Shown here piece after piece: positions 1 through 10,489 of a DNA stretch of 64,000 bases (within the stretch, counting starts at the first letter, position 1; every line of letters begins with the position of its first letter). Origin of the DNA: Corynespora cassiicola (lineage: Eukaryota; Ascomycota; Dothideomycetes; Pleosporales; Corynesporascaceae); assembly GCA_022059125.1 (NCBI GenBank), contig JAEUWY010000008.1, positions 1,674,001-1,738,000 on the forward strand, in the 5' to 3' direction. A program made the position numbers and the translations under genes. The notes below the pieces were generated by a model, which saw only the letters and a program-made list of their open reading frames with translations, made no database searches and was not told the DNA's origin.

Positions 1-458
1 GGGATTGTGCGGTGTATCCGGTGGCAGCAAAAACATCTCCCCCTCTCTAATATGAATATCCCGAAACTGGCCCTCATCAACGACCTTGAGCAGCATATCC
101 CCCTTATACTGATAGAACCACTCGGCCGTCTCATTGATGTGATAATCTGTGCGTTCGTTGGGCCCGCCAACAATCATGACGGTGACATCGTCGTTGTAGA
201 CGCAGTAGTTGTTGATTGGGGGTTGGAGCATGTGCGAGTTCTCCGAGATCCTGGATTTGGCGCGCGCTGGTCAGCCGGCTTTTGCTACCGCAGAGCCGTG
301 GATGGGCAAGCGTACCATTTCGGGATGTTTAGGGGACTTGCTAGGAGTCGGGCGGGCGAGGTGTGGGAGAAGGGGCGCGATGCGGGAGTCCGCAGAAGGG
401 GCCGGGGAGCTGGGGCGCGGTGCAGCAGCAGGGCGGCGGCCGTGCGGAAGGAACGCAT
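1..458 (-). CDS. bna1: 3-hydroxyanthranilate 3,4-dioxygenase (kynurenine pathway, NAD+ synthesis), 5' part
   Basis: Partial gene running off the left edge; exons complement(316..458) and complement(<1..250), joined across a 65-nt intron (251-315) that splits a Trp codon. The enzyme opens 3-hydroxyanthranilate on the way to quinolinate and NAD+. The cupin core is visible: [38 protein letters not shown] and TPHNP. The three Fe(II) ligands known for the family (His, Glu six residues later, and the His of TPH) are all present. The start at 458 is the first ATG after an in-frame stop. It gives a 40-odd-residue leader before the conserved NIPKW that is rich in Arg, Ala, Leu and Pro and has no Asp or Glu, like a mitochondrial presequence. 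Family identity is very sure; the leader and the missing C-terminus are the open points. Confidence 0.9.
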
Positions 459-763
459 GGTGGGTTGCTACGACGGAACTCGGCGTACTACATCCAAGCA
501 GAGGCCAGGGAATGGGAGGGCGCGGAATAAGCGTCTTGGGGCGGTATCTGGGAATGAATGTGAAGGAGGAAGTTGAGGCGGATGGGAGCTCCCCGCCACG
601 TGAACCCCGCGAAGATGAGCACATTTCGAAGCTCGGACCGCTGATCATGAGACACGGGGTTGCGACGACTCCCTCACTACGGAAGATAAGAGCAGCCTAA
701 CTACCCACCCTCTGCACCCTCACTCACTCCTTCCTTCCCCCTTCAGCACGATTATATTGTATC
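459..763. promoter_or_regulatory. Divergent intergenic region, bna1 / copper transporter
   Basis: A 305-bp shared upstream region between two divergently transcribed genes. The side next to the transporter (about 690-760) is pyrimidine-rich (ACCCTC and CTTCC runs), as is common in fungal 5' leaders. I see no TTTGCTCA-type copper-response element. Confidence 0.6.
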
Positions 764-1565
764 ATGGATCATTCGCACATGGATCATGGCCACATGGACC
801 ACGGCGACATGCCGGGCATGGACCATGGCCACACCTGCAGCATGAATGTACGTCGCTTACTCGGTACCAAACTTTGGCCATGCTGATCTGTTTTGTTTGT
901 TCCGACAGATGCTGTTCACCTGGAGCACAAAGGACCTCTGCATCGTGTTCGAGGGCTGGCACGTCGACGGCACCGCGTCGCTCATCTTCTCGCTCCTCGC
1001 CATCGTCCTCCTGACCGCGGGCTACGAGGCCGTCCGCGAGGCCTCTCGGCGCTATGACCTGTATGCGAAGAACCAGCTGGAGCCACGGGGCGGCGATGAC
1101 CTGACCAGTGAGTTTTGCACCATCTTTCATATCTGGCGGGGTGGTTTGGGGCGAGGGGGAGGGAGAGTGGGAGGTGAAGGGGCGTGAGGGTGGTGGTGAA
1201 GGGAGAGGTTTCTGTCCTTTTGTTCCGTGTTCCTAGAGACAAATGGCTGAGTCTTTTGCCCGCGACAAAAAGATATCACGGACGAAGAGAGCTCATTGTT
1301 ACACCCAGGGCGAAGTGGCGGGAGGGTCAACGAGCAGCAGACCAAGCTGGTCAAGGCTGCGCTGTATGCGGTGCAGGTGTTCTACTCCTTCTTCATCATG
1401 TAAGTGGGAGGGCGTCCGAAGGGCGTTGGGATGCATTGCTGATGGTGTAGGCTGTTGTTCATGACATATAATGGCTGGATCATGCTTGCGGTTGCGGTGG
1501 GCGCGTTTGTTGGATACATGCTGTTCAGCAACTCGCCGCCTACAAAGTCGGCCGCGTGCCATTGA
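764..1565 (+). CDS. Ctr-family copper transporter
   Basis: Four exons: 764..847, 909..1107, about 1273..1399 and 1451..1565, giving 174 residues. Ctr proteins are homotrimeric Cu(I) channels of the plasma or vacuolar membrane. The N-terminus is a metal-binding stretch of repeated MDH/HMDHG units (about 28 residues with five HMDHG-like units). Three membrane segments follow: one after FEGWHVDG, a second with the MxxxM signature (MLLFM) and a third with GxxxG (GAFVG). The protein ends in Ala-Cys-His, a common Cu-binding tail. The size and short loops fit low-affinity or Ctr2-like members. The acceptor of intron 2 is uncertain: 1252 is also in frame and would add seven residues. It is divergent from bna1. 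Confidence 0.9.
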
Positions 1566-2903
1566 GGTGCTCAATTCGAGCGGTGCAGCCAGGGGCTGGC
1601 CATTGACCCGGGGGGCGCGCGCGGCAGGAGATTCGGGGTAGTTGGAGTTGTGGGCATGAATCGGGGGGCGAAGGATGGAGTAGTTGGTGGCATAGCAACT
1701 GGATAGAGTAGACGGGTGGTGCTGCTCCAAACAGCCCACAGCCAGCCCCCGGGACGCAAATCACAGAGCAACACGTCCGTCTCCAATATCCAGCAAATGA
1801 TAAAATTCTCTCAACCGTCTCCGTTTATTGTCTAGATCCCTTTGATATCCGCCAAAAAAAGATGCGCCCAGAGCTGCGTGGGAGAGGGCTCGGGGTAGAG
1901 ATGCACCGAGGGCATCGCGAGGGCTGCTGGGGTGAGAGGGACGTGCGATTCGCGAAACACGAAGAAGAAGCAAAAGACAAAGGATTGAGGTTGACGACCG
2001 CGACCATGTCAGGGCAGACAAGATGGAAGGCGTTCGCGATGGCGGAACCTTGTTATTCACGATGAGGTCCCCCAGGTCCCACCGCGCAGTAAAAGCGGAA
2101 ATTCCGCCCGCAGAAGTCACCGCGCTGCAGGGCTGAGCTCGGAGCAAACGCCGCGGGCTTTGAAGGCCAATGCGAGCGGGACGCGGGGAGAGTTGCCAAA
2201 GCGGGTACCAGCCATGGGGCGCGCAGACGGCTTCTTCGAGATGCGAAAAAAGTCGGCGGAGGAGCTGGAGGAGAAGAGGCGAGTGCGCAGGACAGGAGTT
2301 GGGACCGGGCACGTTTCTCTAATAGCGTGGGCAGGCCCAAGAGACTCGATGCTTCACATGCCAGCGGCGCTGCCCGCCCTCGCTCGACCCGCGCGTAGCT
2401 TGCCCCAGATTCTCGGCGTTCCTTCCGAGGAGGGCGGCCAGGCCAGTTGCGGGCGGTGCATTTGGCGGCAAGGCCTGGGGGACGCGGTGTGGTGACGGCG
2501 ACGAGCTGCCCACCGTGTCCACATGACGGGCAGCCCCAGACTCCCGACGCCTTCACATGCCGTCAGACGCGCGCGCTGAGGGTATAAGACGGTGGGTGCG
2601 TCACTGCAGCCCCGGATCACATTCATCGGCGTAGAAACTGTCGCCGCCCTATTCGCTGCATCTCTCCCCAGACGTCCCCGCTTGCGGCCTAGTGCATTTT
2701 GGTTGCGCCGAGGCACGAGGCAATTGCCATCCCACGACTAGACAGCGCCCGGGTGGAGAGCATCCACCGAACCGCCATCGCCGCCCGTACAAAGGACCCC
2801 GAGCCCGCGCTCTTTTCCCCAGACTCGCTTTGGCCTTCTTTTCGCTTTTCCCTTCTCCAGCACCGATACCCCTCCTTCCGTCCTCCCAGTTCCACAGCCC
2901 ATC
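1566..2903. other. Intergenic region, copper transporter to fumarate reductase
   Basis: About 1.3 kb with no recognisable gene on either strand. Open frames exist (for example complement 1761..2312) but carry no family motif and look like GC-driven open frames. The last 250 bases (2650-2900) are pyrimidine-rich and probably hold the 5' leader of the reductase. A TATA-like GGTATAAGAC lies near 2580. Confidence 0.5.
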
Positions 2904-5047
2904 ATGTCGCAGAAGGTCATTGTTGTCGGCGCCGGCTGTAAGACGCCCACCCCCATGCTCATGCTTCGTCTCCGTGGTGACAGCTACTGACACATGTCTG
3001 CTCCCAGTGTCCGGCCTGAGCGCTGCCCACACCGTCTACCTGTCCGGCGGCAATGTGGTGTTGCTCGACAAGAACAGTGAGTAGTGATCCGCCCTCTGCG
3101 CTCCGTCGCTATCCGTCAGCACGTGTCTCACATGCGCCAGACTTCATGGGAGGAAACTCCACCAAGGCCACATCCGGAATCAACGGCGCTCTCACGCGGA
3201 CGCAGGTCGACCACAAGATCGCCGACAGCGTCAAGCAGTTTTACGATGATACCCTCAAGTCCGCCCGTGACAAGGCGCGGCCAGACCTGATCAAGGTCCT
3301 CACCTACAAGTCCGCCGCTGCCGTCGAGTGGCTGCAGGACGTCTTCAACCTTGACCTGACCCTCGTTTCCCGGCTAGGGTATGTGCAGCGCCGTTCTTCT
3401 CGTGGCTGACCCATCAGCTGACCTTTTTGCGTGTAGTGGTCACTCCCACCCCCGAACCCACCGTGGCCACGATGCCAAGTTCCCCGGCATGGCCATCACA
3501 TATGCCCTGATGCAGCGCTTCGAGGAGCTTGCCGAGAGCGAGCCAGACCGCGTCCAGCTCATCAAGAAGGCCAAGGTCACCAAGGTCAACAAGCAGGGCA
3601 ACCTCGCGACCGGTGTCACATACGAGTTCAACGGCGAGGAGGTCACCATCGAGGGCCCCGTCGTCCTCGCCACTGGTGGTTACGCCGCCGACTTCACCGA
3701 GACTTCGCTGCTCAAGAAGCACAGGCCCGACACCTTTGGCCTGTCCACCACTAACGGCGCTCACGCCACCGGCGATGGCCACAAGATGCTCATGAACATC
3801 GGCGCCAACGGCATCGACATGGACAAGGTTCAGGTCCACCCTACTGGTCTTGTGGACCCCAAGGACCCCACAGCCAAGACCAAGTTTTTGGCTGCTGAAG
3901 GTACGTCATCCAATCATCGAACCACTTTTCGTCAGCTAACACTTTGACAGCTCTCCGTGGTGAGGGTGGTATCCTGCTCAACAGCAAGGGCAAGCGTTTC
4001 TGCGATGACCTCGGTCACCGTGACTACGTCTCTGGGAAGATGTGGGAGGAGAGGGAGAAGGGTCTCTGGCCCATCCGCCTCGTCCTCAACTCCAAGGCCT
4101 CCAACGTTCTCGACTTCCACACCAGGCATTACTCCGGCCGTGGCTTGATGAAGAAGATCAGCGGCAAGGAGCTCGCCAAGGAGATTGGTGTCAGCGAGAA
4201 GGAGCTCCAGGAGGAGTTCCAAAGCTACAACTCCATCGCCAAGGGCGAGAAGAAGGACATTTGGGGCAAGAAGTACTTCCACAACCTGCCCTTTGACATC
4301 AACGACACCTTCCACGTTGCCCTCATGGAGCCCGTCCTCCACTTCACCATGGGTGGTATCGAGATCAACGATCAGGCACAGTGCTTGAACTCCGAGGGCA
4401 AGCCCTTTGACGGTCTTTTCGTTTGCGGTGAGCTGGCTGGTGGTGTCCACGGCGCCAACCGTCTCGGAGGTTCATCTCTCCTCGGCTGTGTCGTCTACGG
4501 CCGCGTAGCCGGCGAGTCTGCCTCCAAGTACCTCTTCCAGAAGGCGCTCCAGGGAGCTGGTGGCTCTGCCGTCTCCCGTCTTGGCCAGATTTCTCTCCAC
4601 ATCGACCCATCACAGCCCGGAAAGGTGTCGGTAGAGTGGGGAAGTGGTGCCGGCTCATCGTCCGGCGCCGAATCGAAGATTGCGCAGCAGTCGCAACAGT
4701 CAGCGGGCCCCGTGCTCAAGAGCGATGCCGACTCGGCGGATCCGGGTAAGGTATCCAAGCCCAACAACCCCAAGGAGTTCTCCATCCCTGATAAAGAATT
4801 CAGCCTTGAAGAAGTAGCCAAGCACAACAAGAAGGACGACCTGTGGATCGCCGTCAAGGGCATTGTCATGGACCTTTCGCAGTGGACAGACGAGCACCCC
4901 GGTGGCCCCCAGGCACTCTTCAGCCACATGGGCAAGGACGCTTCGGAGGAGTTTGAGATGCTGCACGACGATGAGGTCATTCCCAAGTACGCACCGGAGA
5001 TTGTCATCGGACGGGTGAAGGGACAGAAGGTGACGCTGGAATACTGA
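2904..5047 (+). CDS. Soluble fumarate reductase (Osm1/Frd1 type) fused to cytochrome b5
   Basis: Five exons: 2904..2937, 3008..3076, 3141..3378, 3437..3900 and 3951..5047; 633 residues. The flavoprotein transfers electrons to fumarate, giving succinate, and so reoxidises reduced flavins or NADH without oxygen. It starts with an FAD-binding GAGLSGLSAA motif. It then has the family's GGNSTKATSGING, VHPTGLVDP, RGEGGILLNSKG and HGANRLGGSS signatures, which include the substrate-site His and Arg. After a Ser/Gln-rich linker (about 520-550), residues 551-633 are a cytochrome b5 domain with HPGG and a second heme His in EMLHDDE. There is no signal peptide, so it is probably cytosolic. The b5 tail is absent from the two yeast enzymes but known in many filamentous fungi. 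All splice phases agree. Confidence 0.93.
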
Positions 5048-5493
5048 ACCCTAGAGTAAAAAGCGTTAGATTTTCTGTTGCGACTGTATTTGTAGCTTGT
5101 TCTAAGAATGACATCTTTTTTCGGCATGACCCCAACAAGCAGACCTACCGGGCAACTGTCACGTTCAGGTGCAATTCGGGAAGTGCCTAGGTACCTCTCA
5201 CATGTGAATAAAGACAAGACGCGGCTCCAAGTTCCCCGCGATGGCTGCTAAACACGTGCAGGCTAAAAAAGACGCGACCCCTGCAGGCCGCATCGTGTAA
5301 CATGCCCTGTCGAGCTAGTTCGCAGATCGGAGGTCTGGGTCCCTCTATCCCCGACCGCACCAGGAAATAACCCCCTTTGGGGGGGGACCCATTTACGCAT
5401 TACGCAACCACATCTTCAGAACGCACGCGTCCTCCACGTATCCACACACCTCTCCTCTCTCTCTCCACCGCAACCTTGTTCTTGCGACGAAAA
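5048..5493. other. Intergenic region, reductase to cdc1
   Basis: About 450 bases holding the reductase 3' end and the upstream region of the phosphoesterase gene. It contains a G run near 5381-5388 and a CT-rich leader (5440-5470). No gene seen. Confidence 0.5.
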
Positions 5494-5538
5494 ATGCTGG
5501 CCCGGCATTGCAGTCCACCACCCCACGACGGACGATGA
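5494..5538 (+). promoter_or_regulatory. Upstream ORF overlapping the cdc1 start codon
   Basis: ATG at 5494 in a strong context (A at -3) opens a 14-codon frame (MLARHCSPPPHDGR). Its TGA at 5536-5538 overlaps the main ATG (5535-5537) in an ATGA arrangement. A ribosome terminating here sits on the main start, so termination-reinitiation or leaky scanning would set output. That the transcript includes 5494 is assumed. Confidence 0.6.
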
Positions 5539-7658
5539 CCACCTACGACGACTATGGCATGCCCGTGGGCGTATACTCGGAGCCGGAGAGCCTCACGCAC
5601 CAGGCGCTGCGCCTCGCCCGCGCCTTCGCCGTGTACCGCGTGAAACCAGCCGTGGAGCGGCAGGCGCACCGGCTGCGGCATGGCAACTGGACGTTTCGGG
5701 GGTTGTTCAGCGTGGTGAGGGTGTTGCTTGTGCTGTGGATTATTACGCTATACTGGGGGGAGCGGAGCTTGTTCGACGACGCACTCGAGAGCTGTCGGTG
5801 GGAGGATTGGGAGGATTGGGTGCGTGCCTTTTCCCCTCAGCTACGGAGATACATGGGAGAATGCGGGTGCTAATTGTGTGTGTAGGGGAACGAGGCGAAT
5901 CCGCATCGTCTCGTCTTCGTTGCTGATCCGCAGCTCGTGGACCCGCATACGTACCCCGGACGGCCCTGGCCGCTCAACCCGCTTACAGTCCAGCACACCG
6001 ATCTCTACCTCCGAAGGGCGTACTCGCGCATTCAGACGGTGCTGTATCCGGACAGCGTGGTGTTTTTGGGCGATTTGTTCGATGGGGGGAGGGAGTGGTC
6101 TACGCGTTTTACGAAGAGTCCCGAGGAGCAGTACCGCAAGTACGGCAATGACTTTTGGCTCAGGGAATACAATCGCTTCGGCAACATCTTCTTTGCGCAT
6201 TGGGCTGATGGGGGGCTGGAGCCTAGGCCTGGGCAGCCGGGACGCAAGATTATAAGTAGCTTGCCTGGAAACCATGATTTGGGCTTCGGCAAGGGCATCC
6301 AGGCGAGCGTGAGGAAGCGGTTCAATGCGTATTTTGGAGACGGCAATAGGATCGACATCCTCGGAAACCACACTTTTGTCCAGATCGACAGCGTCTCGCT
6401 CAGCGCGTTGGGCCAGGAGAGTCCGAACACGGTGCAAGAGCTATGGAAGCCCACAATGGAGTTTCTAGAGCATGCTAAGGAGCAAAAATACAAGCTGGTC
6501 CAGAGGGAATTGAGGGTCCAGCAGGGATTGAAGCCGTACCCCGGCTTTTCACACGAGATTATCGAAGAGGGTAGACTTCCGACCGCAGAGCTCCCGCATT
6601 CAAACGACACCGTCACCGAGTTTCCCACCATCTTACTCACGCACGTCCCGCTGTACCGCAACCCAGGAACGCCCTGCGGCCCCCTCAGAGAACACTGGCC
6701 TCCGACCCCCGTCGCCAAAGGCGAACCCCCGCTCGAGAGCGACGACCGCAACGCCATCGCCGTGCGAGGAGGTTACCAGTACCAAAACGTTCTCAACAAA
6801 GAAATCACGAGCGACATCGCCGAGAAAGTCGGCGGCATCGGGTACGCCTTCTCGGGCGACGACCATGACTACTGCGACGTCGTCCACCGCGGCTACGCCT
6901 CGTCTGGCGGCGGCATCCGCGAGATCACGGTAAAGTCCATATCGTGGGCCATGGGCGTGCGGCGCCCAGGCTTCCAGATGGTCAGCATGTGGAATCCAGT
7001 CAATGAGCTGGGAAGCCCGCTCAAGGGCGACGCCTCCAAAACCCTGCAGACGCACCTCTGCCTCTTGCCAGACCAGCTCGCCATATTCATTCGCTACGCC
7101 ACCTTGTTCGGCTTCACGCTCGTGGCCCTCGCCCTCCGCGCCCTCGCCGTCATGACCGGCATGGCAAAAAGTACATACCAGCCCTCTGCGGATTCGCCGC
7201 TCCTGCCCACGGTCAATGCGAATGCTTCGTCGGCGGAAAACGAAAAGGCGGAGCAGAAGGCGAGGGAGGAGAGGAGGACGGAAGAGGAGTATACGCACTC
7301 GTCCAACTCTTCGTCTGCGTCTGAGCGCGGAAGAGTGCAGGTTCGCCCTGCGAGGGCGGGTACGAGGGGTGGGGGGCTGGATGGGGAGGCGCTGGGGGGG
7401 TATGGCGGTCCGGCGCAGCAACAGCAACAGCAACAGCAACAGCAGGACAAGTATACATACCCGCTCATTCAGCATGCGGGGTATTATGGCGGCGCGGAGG
7501 AGAAGAGGGTGACGAGGGCTTGGGGAGAGGAAAAGAAGGAGAAGAAGAGGGTGAGGAAGAAGGGCCTAGCGCTGTTTTGGGAGGAGTTTTGGGGAGGGTT
7601 GGTTAAGGTGGGGATTGGAGGTTTTGCGTGGTTTTTTTGGTTGGTGTGGAGGGGGTAG
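5535..7658 (+). CDS. cdc1: Cdc1/Ted1 (PGAP5-like) metallophosphoesterase, GPI ethanolamine-phosphate remodelling
   Basis: Two exons, 5535..5819 and 5886..7658; 685 residues. Family members remove ethanolamine-phosphate side groups from GPI anchors in the ER and Golgi. The dinuclear metal-site motifs are in order: ADPQLVD (from 108), GDLFDGG (Asp158/Asp161), GNHD (224-226), THVPLYR and GDDHDYC (about 419-425). An N-terminal membrane helix lies near 57-75 and a second after the catalytic domain (LAIFIRYATLFGF). A long charged tail carries ten consecutive glutamines (CAG/CAA mix, 7416-7445). The protein ends in a basic stretch and a Trp/Phe-rich hydrophobic segment that could be a third membrane anchor. 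5535 is the first ATG of the frame. Cdc1 versus Ted1 cannot be decided without a tree. Confidence 0.9.
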
Positions 7659-8743
7659 GGAGAGGGGTTTTGATGGGATTCTGGGGGTTGTGTTATTAGA
7701 AAGTTTTCTTTTTCCTTTGAATGTACTAGTAGAGGGTGTAAAACTTGGGTTGGTATTTTGATGTGCTTGTGTGGGTGAGAGGGTGCGTTCAGGAGATTTA
7801 CACTCCGCCCCCTAGCTTAGATATCCAGCGCAGCACAGTCTATCTAAATAAGAAATCTTATTGTGGAGACGATAGAGAACTAAGTGGTTTTTAATTTTAA
7901 AAAAGGCTAGGTGCTGTGAGTTATGAGGTGGATGTTCTGGACTGGTGGTCTTGTTGTGATGCATTCAGCAATGGGGTAGGCATGCAGGGATTACAGAGAG
8001 TACACCCACCATGATATGGAATGTACAATATTGGTTAAAACACAGATCCAGGGCCCAGAGTCCTTTCAAAACATGGTCAAAGACACGTCAAAGCTATAGA
8101 ATGTATATTGGCAATGCTTTCTATCGACTACTTCGGAACGGTGATATGACGGTCCTCTGATGGCGGCTATGCTAGTTGAAAGAATATTCCAACGTAGTGA
8201 CTCGCCAAGCAGGTCCATTACCCTCGCTCTCATGAATGTTAGCTGAACATAAAATTTATGCGGCTGTACTGACAGCATTTATAAACAACGAGGCGAAACA
8301 ATCCCTAGCTTCGATCCCCGCGCTTTGCTAGTTGAAATGCTACGGTTTTGCTTGATGTGATTTTTGGGTCATACTTCTATAGATAGCAACGTCTTCCCCA
8401 GACCAAAGGCTTTTAAAACAGATTTTTGCTATCATTTCATCAAAAACTTAGCTCCGTCAAAACCACTTATTTCCATAGTGTAGACGTCAACAAAGCTCAA
8501 GTAGCGCCACCCAAGCCCAACCGAGACGCGTTCCAAGCTCCCCAACTCCGCAGACCCCCGAGCTCCCAAGCATCTCACGACCAATTCCCACCACCCCTAA
8601 GCCCAACACCTCCGAGGGCCCTCCCCCAGCCCGCCAACACATTTTTCTCAGCAGTCTCCACAGCCGCACACCGTCACCTAACATCTCGCACTCGATAACA
8701 CGCGCACCGCCCCTCGCCTCCTCCCCATCCAAGCTTCCCCACG
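7659..8743. other. Intergenic region, cdc1 to ANCHR-like gene
   Basis: About 1.1 kb, AT-richer in its middle part (7800-8450) than the flanking genes. It contains the cdc1 3' end and, from about 8480, a CA/CCC-rich leader. No gene, RNA gene or repeat recognised. Confidence 0.5.
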
Positions 8744-9949
8744 ATGCCCACCCCACCACCACCCCCCACTACCGACGACGCCCTCCTCGCCCGCCTCAAC
8801 GCCCTAAAACAATCCAGCGTCTCCTTCACAAACACACCGCTCTACTCATCCTCCCCATCCCCCGCCGCCGCACCAAAACCCCCGGCCGACGACCTCGCAG
8901 CCCGCTTCGCCCGCCTAGGCTCCGCGTCCCCCTCCGCGTCCCCCCTCCGCACAAACCCCCCCTCCTCCACCCCTGCGATAGCTCCCGGCGCGCCGAGTTA
9001 CCTCGAAGGCGTAGCGGAAGGCATCGGCGGAACAGGCGCGGAGTTCAACGCCGAGGATGAGAAGAGTCTTGAGGAATTGATGGGGGAGCTGGGGGAGAGG
9101 GGGGAGTGGGATGTTAGCGCGAGGGAAGAGAGAGATGTGGGGAGATTGTTGGAGGAGGTAAGGGGGATTGTTCCCGAGGTGCGGAAGGCTAGAGCAGGGG
9201 AGGGGCAGAGGAGTGGGGAGGAGGGGTTGGCGGATTGGGAGAGGGTGGAGGTGGATGTTGGGAAGGGGGAAGTGCGGGTTGGGGATCAGGGGCTAGATGA
9301 GGATGATGAGGGGGAGGAGGCAAAGAAGACGGAAGATCAGGAGGCGGATGATGTGATTGCGCGTGTCATGGCCGAGCTGGAGATTAGTAGGAAGTATGAC
9401 CCGCCGTCCCCGCCGGCTGGGGACTCGGGTTCAGAGTCTGGAGACTGGAAGGCTGGGGTGGAGAAGGTGAATATGTCGGCGGACAAGTCGAGACCGGAAA
9501 ATGGCCCCGAGAATGACGATGGTGCTGGCGAAGGGGGTCTGTCCCTCCCTTCTGCTCCAACTTCCCTCCCCAATATCCCGGCCGACGACCTCAAAAAGAC
9601 GCAAGATCTGGAAGATGCACTTACAGCGCGTCTCGCCGCTCTCTCATCTCCAGCTTCAGACTCGCTAGGCCTTCCGTCCGCACCCTCATTCCCACCTGCG
9701 AAGAAGCCGCCAAAGATTCAGTCCAGCCTTGCAAAGTTCACCGACGAGGAGATTGAGACGTGGTGCATAATATGCTCCGACGATGCGACGCTCAAGTGCA
9801 TAGGGTGTGACGGAGACCTGTACTGCCAAAAGTGCTGGATGGAGGGGCATAAGGGGGAGGCAGCAGGCATGGAAGAGAGGAGACACAGGGCGGTGTTGTA
9901 TAACAAGGATGGTGGGGAGGATGGTAGGAAGAAGGTCGCTGCTGGGTGA
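8744..9949 (+). CDS. ANCHR/ZFYVE19-like zinc-finger protein with MIM1 motifs (ESCRT/Vps4-linked)
   Basis: Single exon, 401 residues. The C-terminus has a B-box-like zinc finger: C341-x2-C344, C352-x2-C355, C361-x2-C364 and GHK with a downstream His. This matches the C-terminal finger of human ANCHR, the abscission-checkpoint regulator that holds VPS4. The rest is Pro/Ser/Glu-rich and probably disordered. Residues 11-22 (DDALLARLNALK) and 290-300 (EDALTARLAAL) fit the MIT-interacting MIM1 pattern (D/E)xxLxxRLxxL exactly. Residues 48-59 are a weaker copy with RF for RL. ANCHR itself binds VPS4 through such motifs, so an ESCRT-III/Vps4 role is a sound inference. The FYVE domain of animal ANCHR is not visible. 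Codon use changes from C-rich at the 5' end to G-rich from about 9050. Confidence 0.8.
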   Translation: MPTPPPPPTTDDALLARLNALKQSSVSFTNTPLYSSSPSPAAAPKPPADDLAARFARLGSASPSASPLRTNPPSSTPAIAPGAPSYLEGVAEGIGGTGAEFNAEDEKSLEELMGELGERGEWDVSAREERDVGRLLEEVRGIVPEVRKARAGEGQRSGEEGLADWERVEVDVGKGEVRVGDQGLDEDDEGEEAKKTEDQEADDVIARVMAELEISRKYDPPSPPAGDSGSESGDWKAGVEKVNMSADKSRPENGPENDDGAGEGGLSLPSAPTSLPNIPADDLKKTQDLEDALTARLAALSSPASDSLGLPSAPSFPPAKKPPKIQSSLAKFTDEEIETWCIICSDDATLKCIGCDGDLYCQKCWMEGHKGEAAGMEERRHRAVLYNKDGGEDGRKKVAAG

Positions 9950-10489
9950 TTGTGTATAGCTGGAGTATTGAACTTGGGCTTTCAAGGGGGAGATCTGACA
10001 AAACGATCTACTTCCTCTGCAAGTGGCATCTTAGACGGCATTTGTGTATACGTCATTTGGGGGGACGGGTATACTACGCTGAGTAGAGAACCCCTAGGAT
10101 TTTCTCCGCATAAGGTTAGCAGGAGGGAGCAAAACCAATGTAATGCCCCCAGGAGTATTAATTGCACACCTGTAAAGTACCAAAAACGGCAATATTTGTC
10201 TATGCATCCCAATATTCTATTAGGACTCTTGAAGAGGGTATCTGATGGTAGCTATGACTAACCCGCTGCAATGCTCTGAATGCACCCATACCATGCGTAT
10301 CCCATTACTATCCACCACTTGTCTCAAGCCCATGCTCCATCAACGGAGCGACAGCTACAAACCAGGTTGGACAGTTGTCATTCCTTAGTTTGTCTCCCCT
10401 AGGCTCCAACACCTCTCATGGACCTCAACTCACAATGTCAACCAGCAAGAATGCGGCAAAAGACTGCCATGAATAGCCAGTTTAGGCCT
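9950..10489. other. Convergent 3' intergenic region
   Basis: About 540 bases between the ends of two convergent genes (ANCHR-like on plus, dynamitin on minus). No gene, repeat or obvious hairpin terminator seen. Confidence 0.5.

Noticed and set aside
1761..2312. 183-codon minus-strand open frame between the copper transporter and fumarate reductase
   Set aside because: No recognisable motif, Ser/Arg/Leu-rich composition and no supporting splice structure; kept as intergenic.
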